Shown in pieces: positions 1 through 8,157 of a stretch of 64,000 nucleotides of DNA. The position numbers were made by a program, and so were the translations under genes. The notes beneath the pieces are model-generated. The model was not told the DNA's origin. It saw only the letters and a list, made by a program, of their open reading frames with translations, and did not search any database. The stretch's first letter is position 1, and the number at the start of each line of letters is the position of its first letter. Origin of the DNA: Amycolatopsis sp. MtRt-6 (lineage in GTDB: Bacteria > Actinomycetota > Actinomycetes > Mycobacteriales > Pseudonocardiaceae); contig NZ_JADWPD010000042.1 of NCBI RefSeq assembly GCF_017308975.1, forward strand, positions 1 through 64,000. The letters are read 5' to 3'.

Positions 1-623
1 CGGGGCAGTCGCGGGTGGTGCGGACGTCTTTGTGCCAGCCGTGGAAGCCTTTGTCTCCGGCCGGGGTCAGGCCGTGGTGGTGCAGGTGCTGGCGGATCCG
101 TAGCCGGCGGGCGGCGGTGATGTCGGCGGTCCGGCCCGGCAGTGCCGCTGAGACCCACAGCAGCCGGCCGGTCTCGTCGGTGAGGGCGAGCACGACCAGG
201 CCGTGGTGTTTGTGTTTGCCGTTGTAGTGGGCCCGGTTGTGCTTGCCGGTGCGGCGGCGGGTCCGGATCAAGGTGCCGTCCACCAGCACCACCTGCGCGC
301 CTTGGGTGGCCTGGCGACGCAAGACCCGGTTCAGGCGGGTGGCACGGGCGGCGAGCAGGCTGATGGCTTCCAGCACCCACCGGCGGACCGTGGCGGCGGA
401 GACACCCATCCCGGCCCCGAGGTGGGCCAGGCGCGGGTCATGGCGCAGCACGGCCAGGACCACCAGGGCCTGCCGGGCGGGGGTGGCTTTGCACCAGCGG
501 GACCGCAACCGCGCCCGGTGGGCACGGATCAGCCCGGCCAGCATCTGCAGGGTCGCCTGCGAGATCGGAAGGACAACCTGGTAGGAAAGAGGCTCGAAGC
601 CCTCGGCGGGTGGTTGACTCACA
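1..623 (-). CDS. IS transposase, DDE type (IS5-like), C-terminus beyond the window
   Basis: Reading the minus strand from a GTG at 623 gives an open frame of 207 codons that runs off the window edge. The N-terminal third contains a helical, HTH-like segment (RHDPRLAHLGAGMGVSAAT) followed by a DDE catalytic core: VDGTLIRTRRR carries the first Asp, then GKHKHHGLVVLALTDETG and the second Asp region PGRTADITAAR, with GDKGFHGW near the edge. This is the layout of DDE_Tnp_4 transposases of IS5/ISL-type elements. It would excise and insert its own element. The partner end and the last catalytic acid lie outside the window, so terminal inverted repeats cannot be paired and intactness cannot be judged. 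The start is chosen because the reading becomes protein-like directly after this GTG. Confidence 0.75.
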
Positions 624-750
624 TCTCGATCCTGCCGAGGGCTTCACCCATCTCCAGATCCGCCACGCTGGTCCCGGCACCACTTCCTGCCACCACAGGC
701 AACCACCACCAACCCAACACCCCCGACCAGCCACAACCACGATGAAACAA

Positions 751-828
751 CCCCAATGTGGCCTTCGGTGCGTTGAACGCACCCAATGTGGCCTTCGGTG
801 CGTTGAGCGCAACCAAGGCCACATTGGG
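751..828. repeat. Dispersed palindromic repeat A, copy 1
   Basis: Two direct units beginning CCCAATGTGGCCTTCGGTGC, followed by an inverted unit. Arms CCCAATGTGGCCTT (782-795) and AAGGCCACATTGGG (815-828) pair perfectly over 14 bp around a 19-base loop. The same unit organisation recurs at 39474-39555. It lies just past the stop of the minus-strand hydrolase ending at 840, so it may work as that gene's transcription terminator. It also abuts the region upstream of the transposase. Confidence 0.85.
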
Positions 829-839
829 GCGCAAGCGGG

Positions 840-2186
840 TCAGCCGAGCGGGCAGGTGCGGGCCAGCTCCGCCGGGGTCGCCCCGGCGGGGCGGGCGATC
901 GTCGCCGAGGCGGGTGGGCGCACGCCGCGCAGCCAGCCGCCGAGCGCGTCGAACGCCGTCCGGAAGCACGGGCCGAGCGGGCGCAGCCGGTCCGGGAAGG
1001 CGTCGACGAGCCCGTCGACGTGGTTGCCGCCCTCGATCCGGTAGTACCGGTGCAGTGCCCCGCGCCCGGCGCCGGTGATCATCCGGTCGTAGACGTCGGA
1101 GTCGCGCGTGATCGGCAGCAGCGTGTCGAGGGTGCCGTGCAGCGTCAGCAGCGGCTTGCCGATCCGCCCGGTCAGCGAGACCCGCTCCACCGCCCGCGCC
1201 ACCGACGGCGGCCGGGACGCATACGCGTAGTCGGCGTCACAGGCAGGCGTTCCCGAAGCGCAGAACGGGGTCCCGGCCGCCAGGGCGCCGTCGAACGACG
1301 GGTCGACCTCTTCGCGGTAGATCCGCTGGGTCAGGTCCCAGTAGACGCGGTAGTGGTAGTCCCACAGGAACTCCGACCCCGGCGCGAATCCGGCGTCCAA
1401 AATGGACTGGTGCGCCGCCGCCGACCCCGCCGCGTACGCCGGGTACGCGCGCAGCGCCGGCGGCAGGAACGTGAGCAGGTTCGGCCCGTCGGCCCGCCAC
1501 AGCGTCCCCTCCCAGTCGACACCGCCGTCGTAGAGCCACGGCCGGTTCTCCAGCTGCCACCGCACGAGGTACCCGCCGTTCGACAGCCCGGCGGCGAGGG
1601 TCTTCGCGACCGGACGGCCGTAGTGCCGGGCCGCGGCGGCACGGGCGGCGAGCGTCAGCTGCGTGACGCGCGAGTTCCACTCCGCGAGCGCGTCCCCGGG
1701 CCGGACGCCGTCGGTGAAGAACCCCGCGCCGGTGTTGCCCTTGTCGGTGGCGGCGAACGCGTAGCCCTCCGCGAGTGCCTGGTCGCCGATGGCGCGGTCG
1801 TTCGCGTACTGACGCCGGACGCCGGGCGAGCCGGAGACGACCAGGCCGCCGTTCCACCGGTCCGGCAGGCGCAGCACGAACTGCGCGTCGTGGTTCCAGC
1901 CGTGGTTGGTGTTCCCCGTCGAGGAGTCCGGGAAGTACCCGTCGACCTGGACGCCGGGCACCGCGCCGAACGTCGGCAGCCCGGCCGACGTCAGGCCCGC
2001 CCAGTCGGCCTCGACGGTGTGCCCGGACGCGAGCGTGCCGGTCGTCGTCAGGTCGGCCAGGCACACGGCCACGGACCTCTCCGCGCCGGGCACGTTCGCA
2101 GCACAACGCCCGGCCGACGCCGACGCCGGCGCGGGCAGCGCCACCGCGAGCGCGCCCGCCAGAACCCCAGCCAGCCAACCCCGCAC
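840..2186 (-). CDS. Secreted alpha/beta-hydrolase, tannase / 3-hydroxybutyrate-oligomer hydrolase-like
   Basis: Predicted 448-residue exported esterase. The GTG at 2186 is preferred over the in-frame upstream ATG because GGAGGTGGACC precedes it and the peptide then begins with a clean signal sequence (VRGWLAGVLAGALAVALPAPASASA, quoted here as two parts VRGWLAGVLAG and ALAVALPAPASASA). The mature part carries a nucleophile elbow AAGLSNGG (Ser), an HGTLDTLLPITRD segment suited to the acidic residue, and GGNHVDGL suited to the catalytic His. Paired cysteines are frequent, as expected outside the cell. The N-S-N-G-G type elbow is shared by tannase/feruloyl esterases and by 3-hydroxybutyrate oligomer hydrolases. 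The substrate cannot be fixed from sequence. It diverges from a second secreted esterase at 2366, and both sit near a 3-hydroxybutyrate dehydrogenase gene, which makes polyester or hydroxyester scavenging plausible. Confidence 0.72.
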   Translation of the reverse strand: MRGWLAGVLAGALAVALPAPASASAGRCAANVPGAERSVAVCLADLTTTGTLASGHTVEADWAGLTSAGLPTFGAVPGVQVDGYFPDSSTGNTNHGWNHDAQFVLRLPDRWNGGLVVSGSPGVRRQYANDRAIGDQALAEGYAFAATDKGNTGAGFFTDGVRPGDALAEWNSRVTQLTLAARAAAARHYGRPVAKTLAAGLSNGGYLVRWQLENRPWLYDGGVDWEGTLWRADGPNLLTFLPPALRAYPAYAAGSAAAHQSILDAGFAPGSEFLWDYHYRVYWDLTQRIYREEVDPSFDGALAAGTPFCASGTPACDADYAYASRPPSVARAVERVSLTGRIGKPLLTLHGTLDTLLPITRDSDVYDRMITGAGRGALHRYYRIEGGNHVDGLVDAFPDRLRPLGPCFRTAFDALGGWLRGVRPPASATIARPAGATPAELARTCPLG

Positions 2187-2365
2187 GGTCCACCTCCACG
2201 TCGTCCGATGTCCGATGTCCGAAGCCAACCGCGCGCGGCACCCGCGAGCCATCCCGCCGGCCACCATGAATCGGCGGACCGTTGTGGTGGACGGCCACAT
2301 GGTCCGAACCGCGAGGCCGCTTTAGCGTCGCTCGGGACCCTCTCAACGACGAGAAGGAACCCACC

Positions 2366-3553
2366 ATGCGCAAGCTCGCCTTCGCGGGACTCGCCGCGAT
2401 CACCGCCGCCGTGCTCACCACAGTCGGGGTGGCCGCCGCCGATCCGCCGCCGTCGTCCCTCGTGCAGGTCTCCTCCTTCGGCGCCAATCCCGGCGCGCTG
2501 GCGATGTACACCTACACCCCGGCCGGGCTCGGGACCGGCCGTCCGGTGGTCGTCGCGCTGCACGGCTGCACGCAGAGTGCCGCGGACTACTACGCCCACT
2601 CCGGCTGGCCCGAGCTGGCCGACCGCTGGCGGTTCGCGGTCGTGTTCCCGCAGCAGTCGACCGCAAACAACTCGCTGAAGTGCTTCAACTGGTTTTCCAC
2701 CGCCGACGACACGCGCGGCAACGGCGAAGCCGCGTCGATCAGGTCCATGGTGGACAAGGCGGTCGCCGACCACGGCTCGGACCGGTCCCGGGTCTTCGTC
2801 ACCGGCTTGTCGGCCGGCGGCGGGATGACCGCCAACCTGCTCGCCGCGTACCCGGACGTCTTCGCCGCGGGCGGGATCAACGCCGGGCTGCCCGCCCAGT
2901 GCGCGACGAGCGTCGTCGAAGCGACGAACTGCCAGCAGAACGACCAGCGCCTGACGCCGGCGCAGTGGGCGGCGAAGGTCAAGGCGCAGTACCCCGGCTA
3001 CGGCGGGCCGTGGCCGCGCGTCGCGATCTGGCAGGGCACCGCCGACTACACCGTCTACCCGGTCAACGGCACCGAGCTGCGCGACCAGTGGACCGCGGTG
3101 CACGGCGTCTCCCAGACCCCGACGAGCACGCAGTCCCTGCCCGGCGGCACGACGCTGACGAACTACGGCGGCAAGGTCCAGCTGTACTCGATCGCGGGCA
3201 TGGGCCACGGCACCGCGGTCGACCCGGGCACCGGCCCGGCGCAGTGCGGCAGCACCGGCGCGTACTTCCTCGCCGGGATCTGTTCCAGCTACCACACCGG
3301 CGTGTTCTTCGGACTGGACAACGGTTCCGGCACCACTCCGACGACGACCATCACCACCACCAGCTCTCAGTCCGGAACCTGCGTGAGCGCCAGCAACTAC
3401 GCCCACACGCAGGCCGGGCGGGCGCACCAGAGCGGCGGGCAGACGTACGCGAACGGTTCGAACCAGGCCATGGGGCTGTGGAACACCTTCACCGTCCACG
3501 CGCTGCGGGAGACGTCCCCGGGATACTGGGTGCTCGCCGACGGTGAGTGCTGA
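2366..3553 (+). CDS. Extracellular PHB depolymerase-family esterase
   Basis: 395-residue secreted esterase. ATG at 2366 follows GAGAAGGAA and opens a signal peptide ending near VAAADP. The catalytic domain has the HGC oxyanion motif (VVVALHGCTQSA), the lipase box GLSAGGGM, a WQGTADYTV acidic segment and GMGHGTAVD for the His, all in the order of the PHB-depolymerase/feruloyl-esterase (esterase_phb) family. A Thr/Ser-rich linker (TTPTTTITTTSSQ) then leads to a C-terminal module of about 60 residues bounded by cysteines, probably a substrate-binding domain. The 3' end converges with the YcaO gene only 7 bases away. The role is hydrolysis of polyhydroxyalkanoate or plant ester bonds outside the cell; which of the two is not decidable here. 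Confidence 0.85.
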   Translation: MRKLAFAGLAAITAAVLTTVGVAAADPPPSSLVQVSSFGANPGALAMYTYTPAGLGTGRPVVVALHGCTQSAADYYAHSGWPELADRWRFAVVFPQQSTANNSLKCFNWFSTADDTRGNGEAASIRSMVDKAVADHGSDRSRVFVTGLSAGGGMTANLLAAYPDVFAAGGINAGLPAQCATSVVEATNCQQNDQRLTPAQWAAKVKAQYPGYGGPWPRVAIWQGTADYTVYPVNGTELRDQWTAVHGVSQTPTSTQSLPGGTTLTNYGGKVQLYSIAGMGHGTAVDPGTGPAQCGSTGAYFLAGICSSYHTGVFFGLDNGSGTTPTTTITTTSSQSGTCVSASNYAHTQAGRAHQSGGQTYANGSNQAMGLWNTFTVHALRETSPGYWVLADGEC

Positions 3554-3560
3554 TCCGGGG

Positions 3561-5747
3561 CTAGAGGAAGATCGGCATCGGGTTGAGGTCTTCGTAGGCG
3601 GTCGGCTCGGCCAGGCGGCCGAGCCGCACCGGCACGTCGTAGAGCCGGCCGGGCGCGAACCGTGCCCAGAACCCGCGCAGGCCCGGGACGATCACCTTGA
3701 CCACGGGCAGGCCGATGTCCGGCCGCGTCTGGTCGAGCACGAACACCTCGAGCCCGGCGGCTTCGAGCCTGTCCCGCACCAGCCGCACGTCGGCCAGCAG
3801 GTCCGGCGACGAGGCGTCCTCGAACCGGGCCGTCCCGAGTGCCGGGTCGGGCAGGAGGTACGGCTGGCCGGCCACGGTCGCGTCCCGCAGCCACCGCACC
3901 GCGTCCGGGTCGTCGCCACCGTCCCACCCGTCGAGGAGCGCCGGCATCATCTGGTTGAGCTCGGTCAGCGCGCGCCGGACGGCGACGGCCGGGTCGAGGT
4001 GGGCGCCGAACCCCAGCATGATCGCCTCGCGCGGCCCGCCGGTGTGCCGGGACACCGCGGTGCACACCGGCACGCCGAGGTCGGAGGTGACGTCGAGGAC
4101 CCAGACCTCGCGGCCGAGACCCGCGTACACCTCGCGCAACTGGGCGATCCAGGGGTCGCCGAACGCGTCGAGGTCGACCGCCGGCTGCCGGGTGCGGTTG
4201 TACCACCACAGCGCGACGGCGTCGCGTTCCACGACCTCGAGCATCCCTTGCAGGGCGGCGTCTTCCAGGGTGCCGCCGGCGGCGTTGCCGTTGGAGTCGG
4301 CACGCAGGGACGACGGCCCCGGTGCGCCGAAGTAGAGCATGGCGGTCGGGAAGAGCCGGTGCTCGCCGCGGGTGAGCGACCACACCGGCGTCCAGTCCAG
4401 CACGGCGTCGTCGTCGAACGGCTCGCCGACGAACTGGAACGGCCCGTGGCCGGCGTTGCCGCGCGCCCGGTCGGCGAACTGGCGTTCGTGGAACAGCTGG
4501 CAGGTGTCGGGGTGTACGGCCTTGTCGCCCAGTGCGGAGAAGCTGGCCCGCACCCGTTCTTCGTCGCCGTCGTGGTGGCCGCTGTGCCGTTCGAGGGCTT
4601 CGCAGAGCGCCCCGACCTCGGCCTGTAGCGGCGTGACGCCCTTGCCGCCGTTCTGGCTGCGCAACGCCGAGGTCAGCCGCTCGGCCCCACGCCGGCCCAG
4701 CGCGATGTTCGGCCCGGAGCGGAACGAAGCGAACAGCGCCGGGCCGCGCGTGTCCCGGCGCAGCTCCTTGACGACGCCGGTCAGCGGGCTGACGAGGTGC
4801 CGGTAGGTGCCGAGCACCTGCTCGGGGGCCAGCGCGCGGTGCCCGCCGCCGTCGGTGCGGGACTTCGGCCGGGACTCGAACACGACGGGCCGCCGGGTCC
4901 GTTCCCGCACCAGGTCCGGGTTCCCGCACGACGGGCACTGCGGCCGGGCCCGCACCTCGTGCCGTTCGCCGGTCAGGTCGCGGCTGTCGAACGTCCAGAG
5001 GGCCCGCTGACCCGCGTACCGCTGCCCGGCCAGCCACTTGACGGCTTCGAGGGCGACCAGGTTGAGCGCGACGGCGGTCAGCGGAGCGAGCGTGACTTCC
5101 GGGCGCGGCAGGGGGCCGGGCAGGCCGAGCGCGGCGCGGACGTGGGCCTCGGCGGGCCGGTTGCCCCACAGCCGGGCGGCCAGGCAGTGCCGGCACGGGC
5201 CGTCGCCGGGGGTGAAGAACGGCCCGATCCACGGACGCGCCCCGAGTGGCTTGGCGAGCAGCCACGGCCGGCCGGACGCGCGGTGCCGAGCGTCTACTTC
5301 GGACAGTGACTCGTCGAGGTAGTCGTGGCACAGCACCACGGAAAGGCCGGCGTCGTCGGCCAAGGTGAGGCCGGCCGCGCACAGGGCGTCTGCGGCCGCG
5401 GAATCCCCGCCGATCAAGGCAACGCGGCCGCTGGCCGCTTCGCCGCCCACGGCGTCCCAGTAGGCCGACTCGGGGGTGGAAGCGGCCGGACGCAGGCCGA
5501 TCAGCCCGGCTTCGGCGAGCCGGGTGAGCACCCCGGCGGCCTCGTCGGCCGGGACGCCGGCGGGCAGGTCACGGCGCAGGGCCGCGAAGTCCCTGGTGCC
5601 GTCCAGCAACGGGACCAGGGACTCCAGGTGCGGCCCGCGCAGTGCCGTCGCACCGTCTTCGGACAGCACGTAAACCGCGTCGCCTGGCACCACGGCGGTC
5701 CGGAGGTGCCGCTTGAACCCGACGACGAGCGGAGGAGGTTCGGTCAC
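3561..5747 (-). CDS. Fused leader-binding/YcaO cyclodehydratase for an azol(in)e peptide (TOMM)
   Basis: 728 residues, GTG start overlapping the stop of the upstream precursor gene by four bases (GTGA), so translation is coupled. Residues 1-85 form a winged-helix-like leader-recognition region. About 100-290 is an E1-like partner domain with two Cys pairs, CRHC (185-188) and CPSC (271-274), which would bind one zinc. About 310-728 is a YcaO domain with the ATP-binding signatures SQNGGKG (364-370), GALCEALER (379-387) and LEDAALQGMLEVVERDA (494-510). The chain ends in the proline-bearing tail NPMPIFL typical of YcaO cyclodehydratases. Enzymes of this type use ATP to convert Cys, Ser or Thr of a peptide into azolines. 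The fusion of both subunits is known in TOMM pathways. No flavin dehydrogenase, protease or exporter gene lies beside it. Confidence 0.92.
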   Translation of the reverse strand: MTEPPPLVVGFKRHLRTAVVPGDAVYVLSEDGATALRGPHLESLVPLLDGTRDFAALRRDLPAGVPADEAAGVLTRLAEAGLIGLRPAASTPESAYWDAVGGEAASGRVALIGGDSAAADALCAAGLTLADDAGLSVVLCHDYLDESLSEVDARHRASGRPWLLAKPLGARPWIGPFFTPGDGPCRHCLAARLWGNRPAEAHVRAALGLPGPLPRPEVTLAPLTAVALNLVALEAVKWLAGQRYAGQRALWTFDSRDLTGERHEVRARPQCPSCGNPDLVRERTRRPVVFESRPKSRTDGGGHRALAPEQVLGTYRHLVSPLTGVVKELRRDTRGPALFASFRSGPNIALGRRGAERLTSALRSQNGGKGVTPLQAEVGALCEALERHSGHHDGDEERVRASFSALGDKAVHPDTCQLFHERQFADRARGNAGHGPFQFVGEPFDDDAVLDWTPVWSLTRGEHRLFPTAMLYFGAPGPSSLRADSNGNAAGGTLEDAALQGMLEVVERDAVALWWYNRTRQPAVDLDAFGDPWIAQLREVYAGLGREVWVLDVTSDLGVPVCTAVSRHTGGPREAIMLGFGAHLDPAVAVRRALTELNQMMPALLDGWDGGDDPDAVRWLRDATVAGQPYLLPDPALGTARFEDASSPDLLADVRLVRDRLEAAGLEVFVLDQTRPDIGLPVVKVIVPGLRGFWARFAPGRLYDVPVRLGRLAEPTAYEDLNPMPIFL

Positions 5748-6124
5748 CCGGCGGCCGCGGCCACCGGTTCGGCCACCTCGGCCAGGCAGAGCCGGACCGG
5801 CTCATCGGCCAGGCACGGGCTGACCGACCCGAGCACCGGCTCGGCCCGGCAGATGGTCGCGACAACCGGCTCGGCCCGGCAGATGGTCCCGCCCGCCAGC
5901 TCGGCCCGGCAAAGGGTCGCGACCGCCGGCTCGCCCCGGCAGATGGTCGCGACCGCCGGCTCGGCCCGGCAAAGGTTCGCGCCCACCGACTCGGCCACGG
6001 TGTGCCCGCAGGCCGGCACCGGGCCGGCTGCGATCGTCCGGCCGTCGAGCCGGTCGATCGCCAGCCCGGGCACTTCGGCCGGCCCCACCTCGAACGCTGC
6101 CGCGAGCGCGCTGGCGAATTCCAT
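5744..6124 (-). CDS. Putative precursor peptide with seven Cys repeats for the adjacent YcaO enzyme
   Basis: 126-residue peptide. The ATG at 6124 is favoured by GAGGGGG just upstream; an ATG at 6163 in frame would add 13 residues. Residues 1-50 form a leader-like segment (MEFASALAAAFEVGPAEV, GLAIDRLDGRTI). The core holds Cys at 52, 62, 72, 82, 92, 104 and 113. The first five copies have an exact 10-residue period of the form C-R-A-E-P-x-V-A-T-I, and the last two are degenerate (CLADEPVRL, CLAEVAEPVA). Each unit of the regular array carries one Cys and a Thr or Ser eight residues on, both possible azoline sites. The gene overlaps the cyclodehydratase by four bases. No function was recognised by homology; the precursor role is inferred from coupling, size, leader plus repeat layout and Cys placement. 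An alternative is a Cys-repeat structural protein that only happens to sit there. Confidence 0.78.
   Translation of the reverse strand: MEFASALAAAFEVGPAEVPGLAIDRLDGRTIAAGPVPACGHTVAESVGANLCRAEPAVATICRGEPAVATLCRAELAGGTICRAEPVVATICRAEPVLGSVSPCLADEPVRLCLAEVAEPVAAAAG
5822..5974 (-). repeat. 30-bp tandem coding repeat (five units) in the precursor core
   Basis: On the plus strand the unit reads GGCTCGGCCCGGCAGATGGT followed by about ten more bases, repeated five times in phase with codons. Several units are near identical at the DNA level, differing mostly by one to four bases. This implies recent unit duplication or gene conversion rather than ancient drift. Confidence 0.9.
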
Positions 6125-6302
6125 CACGGGACCCCCTCGACGCCGGTTTCCGTCAACTCCCACCGTGCCCGCTGCGGCCGGGTTCCGCTAGGGCCGGGCG
6201 GCGGACACCGGGACGGCCGAGCGGCTCAACGGCGGCGCCGGCCGAGCCTGCGGGGCGCCCCCCGATTTCCACGCTACCGCACAGCACCGACAAAAAACGG
6301 GC

Positions 6303-8156
6303 TCACCGCGGTGAAGCCAGCCGCAGCAAGCGCAACGCCAGCTGGATCTCCAACGCCCGATCGGGCGCCTGCCAGTCCTCCCCCAGCAGCGACGCCACCC
6401 GCTCCAGCCGCTGCACCACCGTGTTCACGTGCACGTGCAGCACGTCCTTCGTCCGCGCCAGCTGCGAGCCGTTCGCGAAGTACGCGCGCAGCGTCGCGAC
6501 CAGCTCCGTTCCGCGGCGCTCGTCGTAGTCCAGGACCGGGCCCAGCGTCTGGCGGACGAACGCGTCGAGGTCCGCGCGGTCCCCCAGCAGCTGGCCGAGG
6601 AACCCCAGCCCCGCCATCGCCGCGCCTTCGCCCGCGCGGCCGAGCGCCAGCAGCGCCCGGACGCAGCGAGCCGCCTCCGCGTGCGCGTCCGCGATGGCCG
6701 CCGGGCCGCTCGCCGGGCCCGCCGCGCCCACCGTGACCGGGCGGCCCGTCGCCGAGCCGAGGTCGGCCGCCACGCGGCGGGCCAGCTCGTCCGGGTCGCC
6801 CGCCGCGAGCAGCACGACCTCCTCCGCGTGCACCCCGACCAGCGTCGCGTGCCGGGCCGCCGCGCTCGCCACGCGCCGCCGCGAACCGCCGTCCGCGTGG
6901 GCGACCAGGACGGCGTGCGGGGCCGACAGGTCGATGCCCAGCCGGCGGCCGCGGGCCAGCAGCGCGCGGGGGTTGCGACCGGGCGCGGTGAGCAGGTCGG
7001 TCAGCAGCTCGCCGCGGACCTCGTCCTCCGCGCGCACCACCGACCGCCGCAGCATCAGCAGCAACGCCGTCACGACGCCGGCGCGTTCGAACAACCGCCG
7101 GTCGGGGTCGGGGAGCCCGGGCCGGCCGGCCAGCACCAGGCTGCCGAGCAGCTCGGGCCCCGCCTGCACCGCGCACACCCAGTTGTCCTTTGTGGACACC
7201 GCGCGGCCGCTCGTGCGGGCGGCGGCGAGTGCCTCCGGGTCGAGCGCCACCGGCTCCGCCGAGTTCGCCAGGAGCGTGCCGTCGGCGTCGTAGACCGTGA
7301 GATCGCCGTGCAGCACACCGGCGACCGCGGCGGCGACGTCCGGCAGGTCTCCCCCGCGCAGCACCAGGTCGGTCAGCCGGTCGTGCGCGTCCTCGGCGCG
7401 TTCCATCGTCGCGTTGGCCTCGTTGAGCTCGGCGACCGCGCGGCGGGTCTGGTCGAGGAGGTTCGCGCTGTCCAGGGCGATCGCCGCGTGGTCGGCGAGC
7501 GACGACAGCAGCGCCACCTCGTCGGCGGAGAACTCCCGGGTGGCGCGGTCGGACGCGAACAGCACGCCGAGCACCTTCGGCCCGATGGCCAGCGGGACGC
7601 CGAGGATCGCGGTCAGGCCTTCGTCTTCGACACCGGAGTCGATGTGCCGGGTGTGCTTGAACCGGTCGTCGTTGAAGTAGTCCGACGTCGCGTACGGCCG
7701 CGCGGTCTGCGCCACCAGCCCGCCGAGGCCCTCCCCCATGCCCAGCACGATCTGCTGGAACTCCGCCGACACCGACCCGTCGCTGACCCGGATGTAGGTC
7801 TTGCCCTCGGCTTCGTTGTTGAGGCTGAGGTAGGAGACGTCGACGCCGAGCAGCGCCCGCGCCCGCCGGACGATCGAGCGCAGCACGGTGTCCGGATCGG
7901 ACAGTGCGGCGAGCTCGCTCGCGGTCTCGAACAACGCGGTGAGCTGGGCCTCGCGCCGCCGGTGCTCGGCCAGCGTCTCGCGGATCCGCAGGGCCAGCTC
8001 GCCCGCGCTGGCCAGCGCGGCCAGGTCGGCCGCGTCGAGGGCGCCTTCGGCGCGGGCGGCCACGACGACGTGCGCCAGCTGCTCGGTGCTCGCCCCGGAG
8101 GCGAGCAGGTCGAGCAGCCGGCGCAGTGCGTCCGAGGGTGCGGTCACGACGGTCAT
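6303..8156 (-). CDS. GAF-domain transcriptional regulator with PucR/CdaR-type C-terminal HTH
   Basis: 617 residues. A helical N-terminal region (1-75) precedes a GAF domain at about 80-235 (LFETASELAALSDPDTVL ... GVPLAIGPKVLGVLFASDRA), then a coiled segment, a divergent central domain and a C-terminal PucR-type HTH (LVATLRAYFANGSQLARTKD, LHVHVNTVVQRLERVASLLG). Proteins of this plan sense a small molecule through GAF and activate neighbouring catabolic genes. It starts one base after the transporter stop codon, placing it last in the SDR-transporter-regulator operon. It therefore probably controls uptake and oxidation of the hydroxy-acid handled by those genes. Its ligand is unknown. Confidence 0.85.
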   Translation of the reverse strand: MTVVTAPSDALRRLLDLLASGASTEQLAHVVVAARAEGALDAADLAALASAGELALRIRETLAEHRRREAQLTALFETASELAALSDPDTVLRSIVRRARALLGVDVSYLSLNNEAEGKTYIRVSDGSVSAEFQQIVLGMGEGLGGLVAQTARPYATSDYFNDDRFKHTRHIDSGVEDEGLTAILGVPLAIGPKVLGVLFASDRATREFSADEVALLSSLADHAAIALDSANLLDQTRRAVAELNEANATMERAEDAHDRLTDLVLRGGDLPDVAAAVAGVLHGDLTVYDADGTLLANSAEPVALDPEALAAARTSGRAVSTKDNWVCAVQAGPELLGSLVLAGRPGLPDPDRRLFERAGVVTALLLMLRRSVVRAEDEVRGELLTDLLTAPGRNPRALLARGRRLGIDLSAPHAVLVAHADGGSRRRVASAAARHATLVGVHAEEVVLLAAGDPDELARRVAADLGSATGRPVTVGAAGPASGPAAIADAHAEAARCVRALLALGRAGEGAAMAGLGFLGQLLGDRADLDAFVRQTLGPVLDYDERRGTELVATLRAYFANGSQLARTKDVLHVHVNTVVQRLERVASLLGEDWQAPDRALEIQLALRLLRLASPR

Positions 8157-8157
8157 G

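Noticed and set aside
5822..5974. CRISPR array
   Set aside because: Repeats are contiguous, in phase with codons and without spacers; no cas genes nearby.
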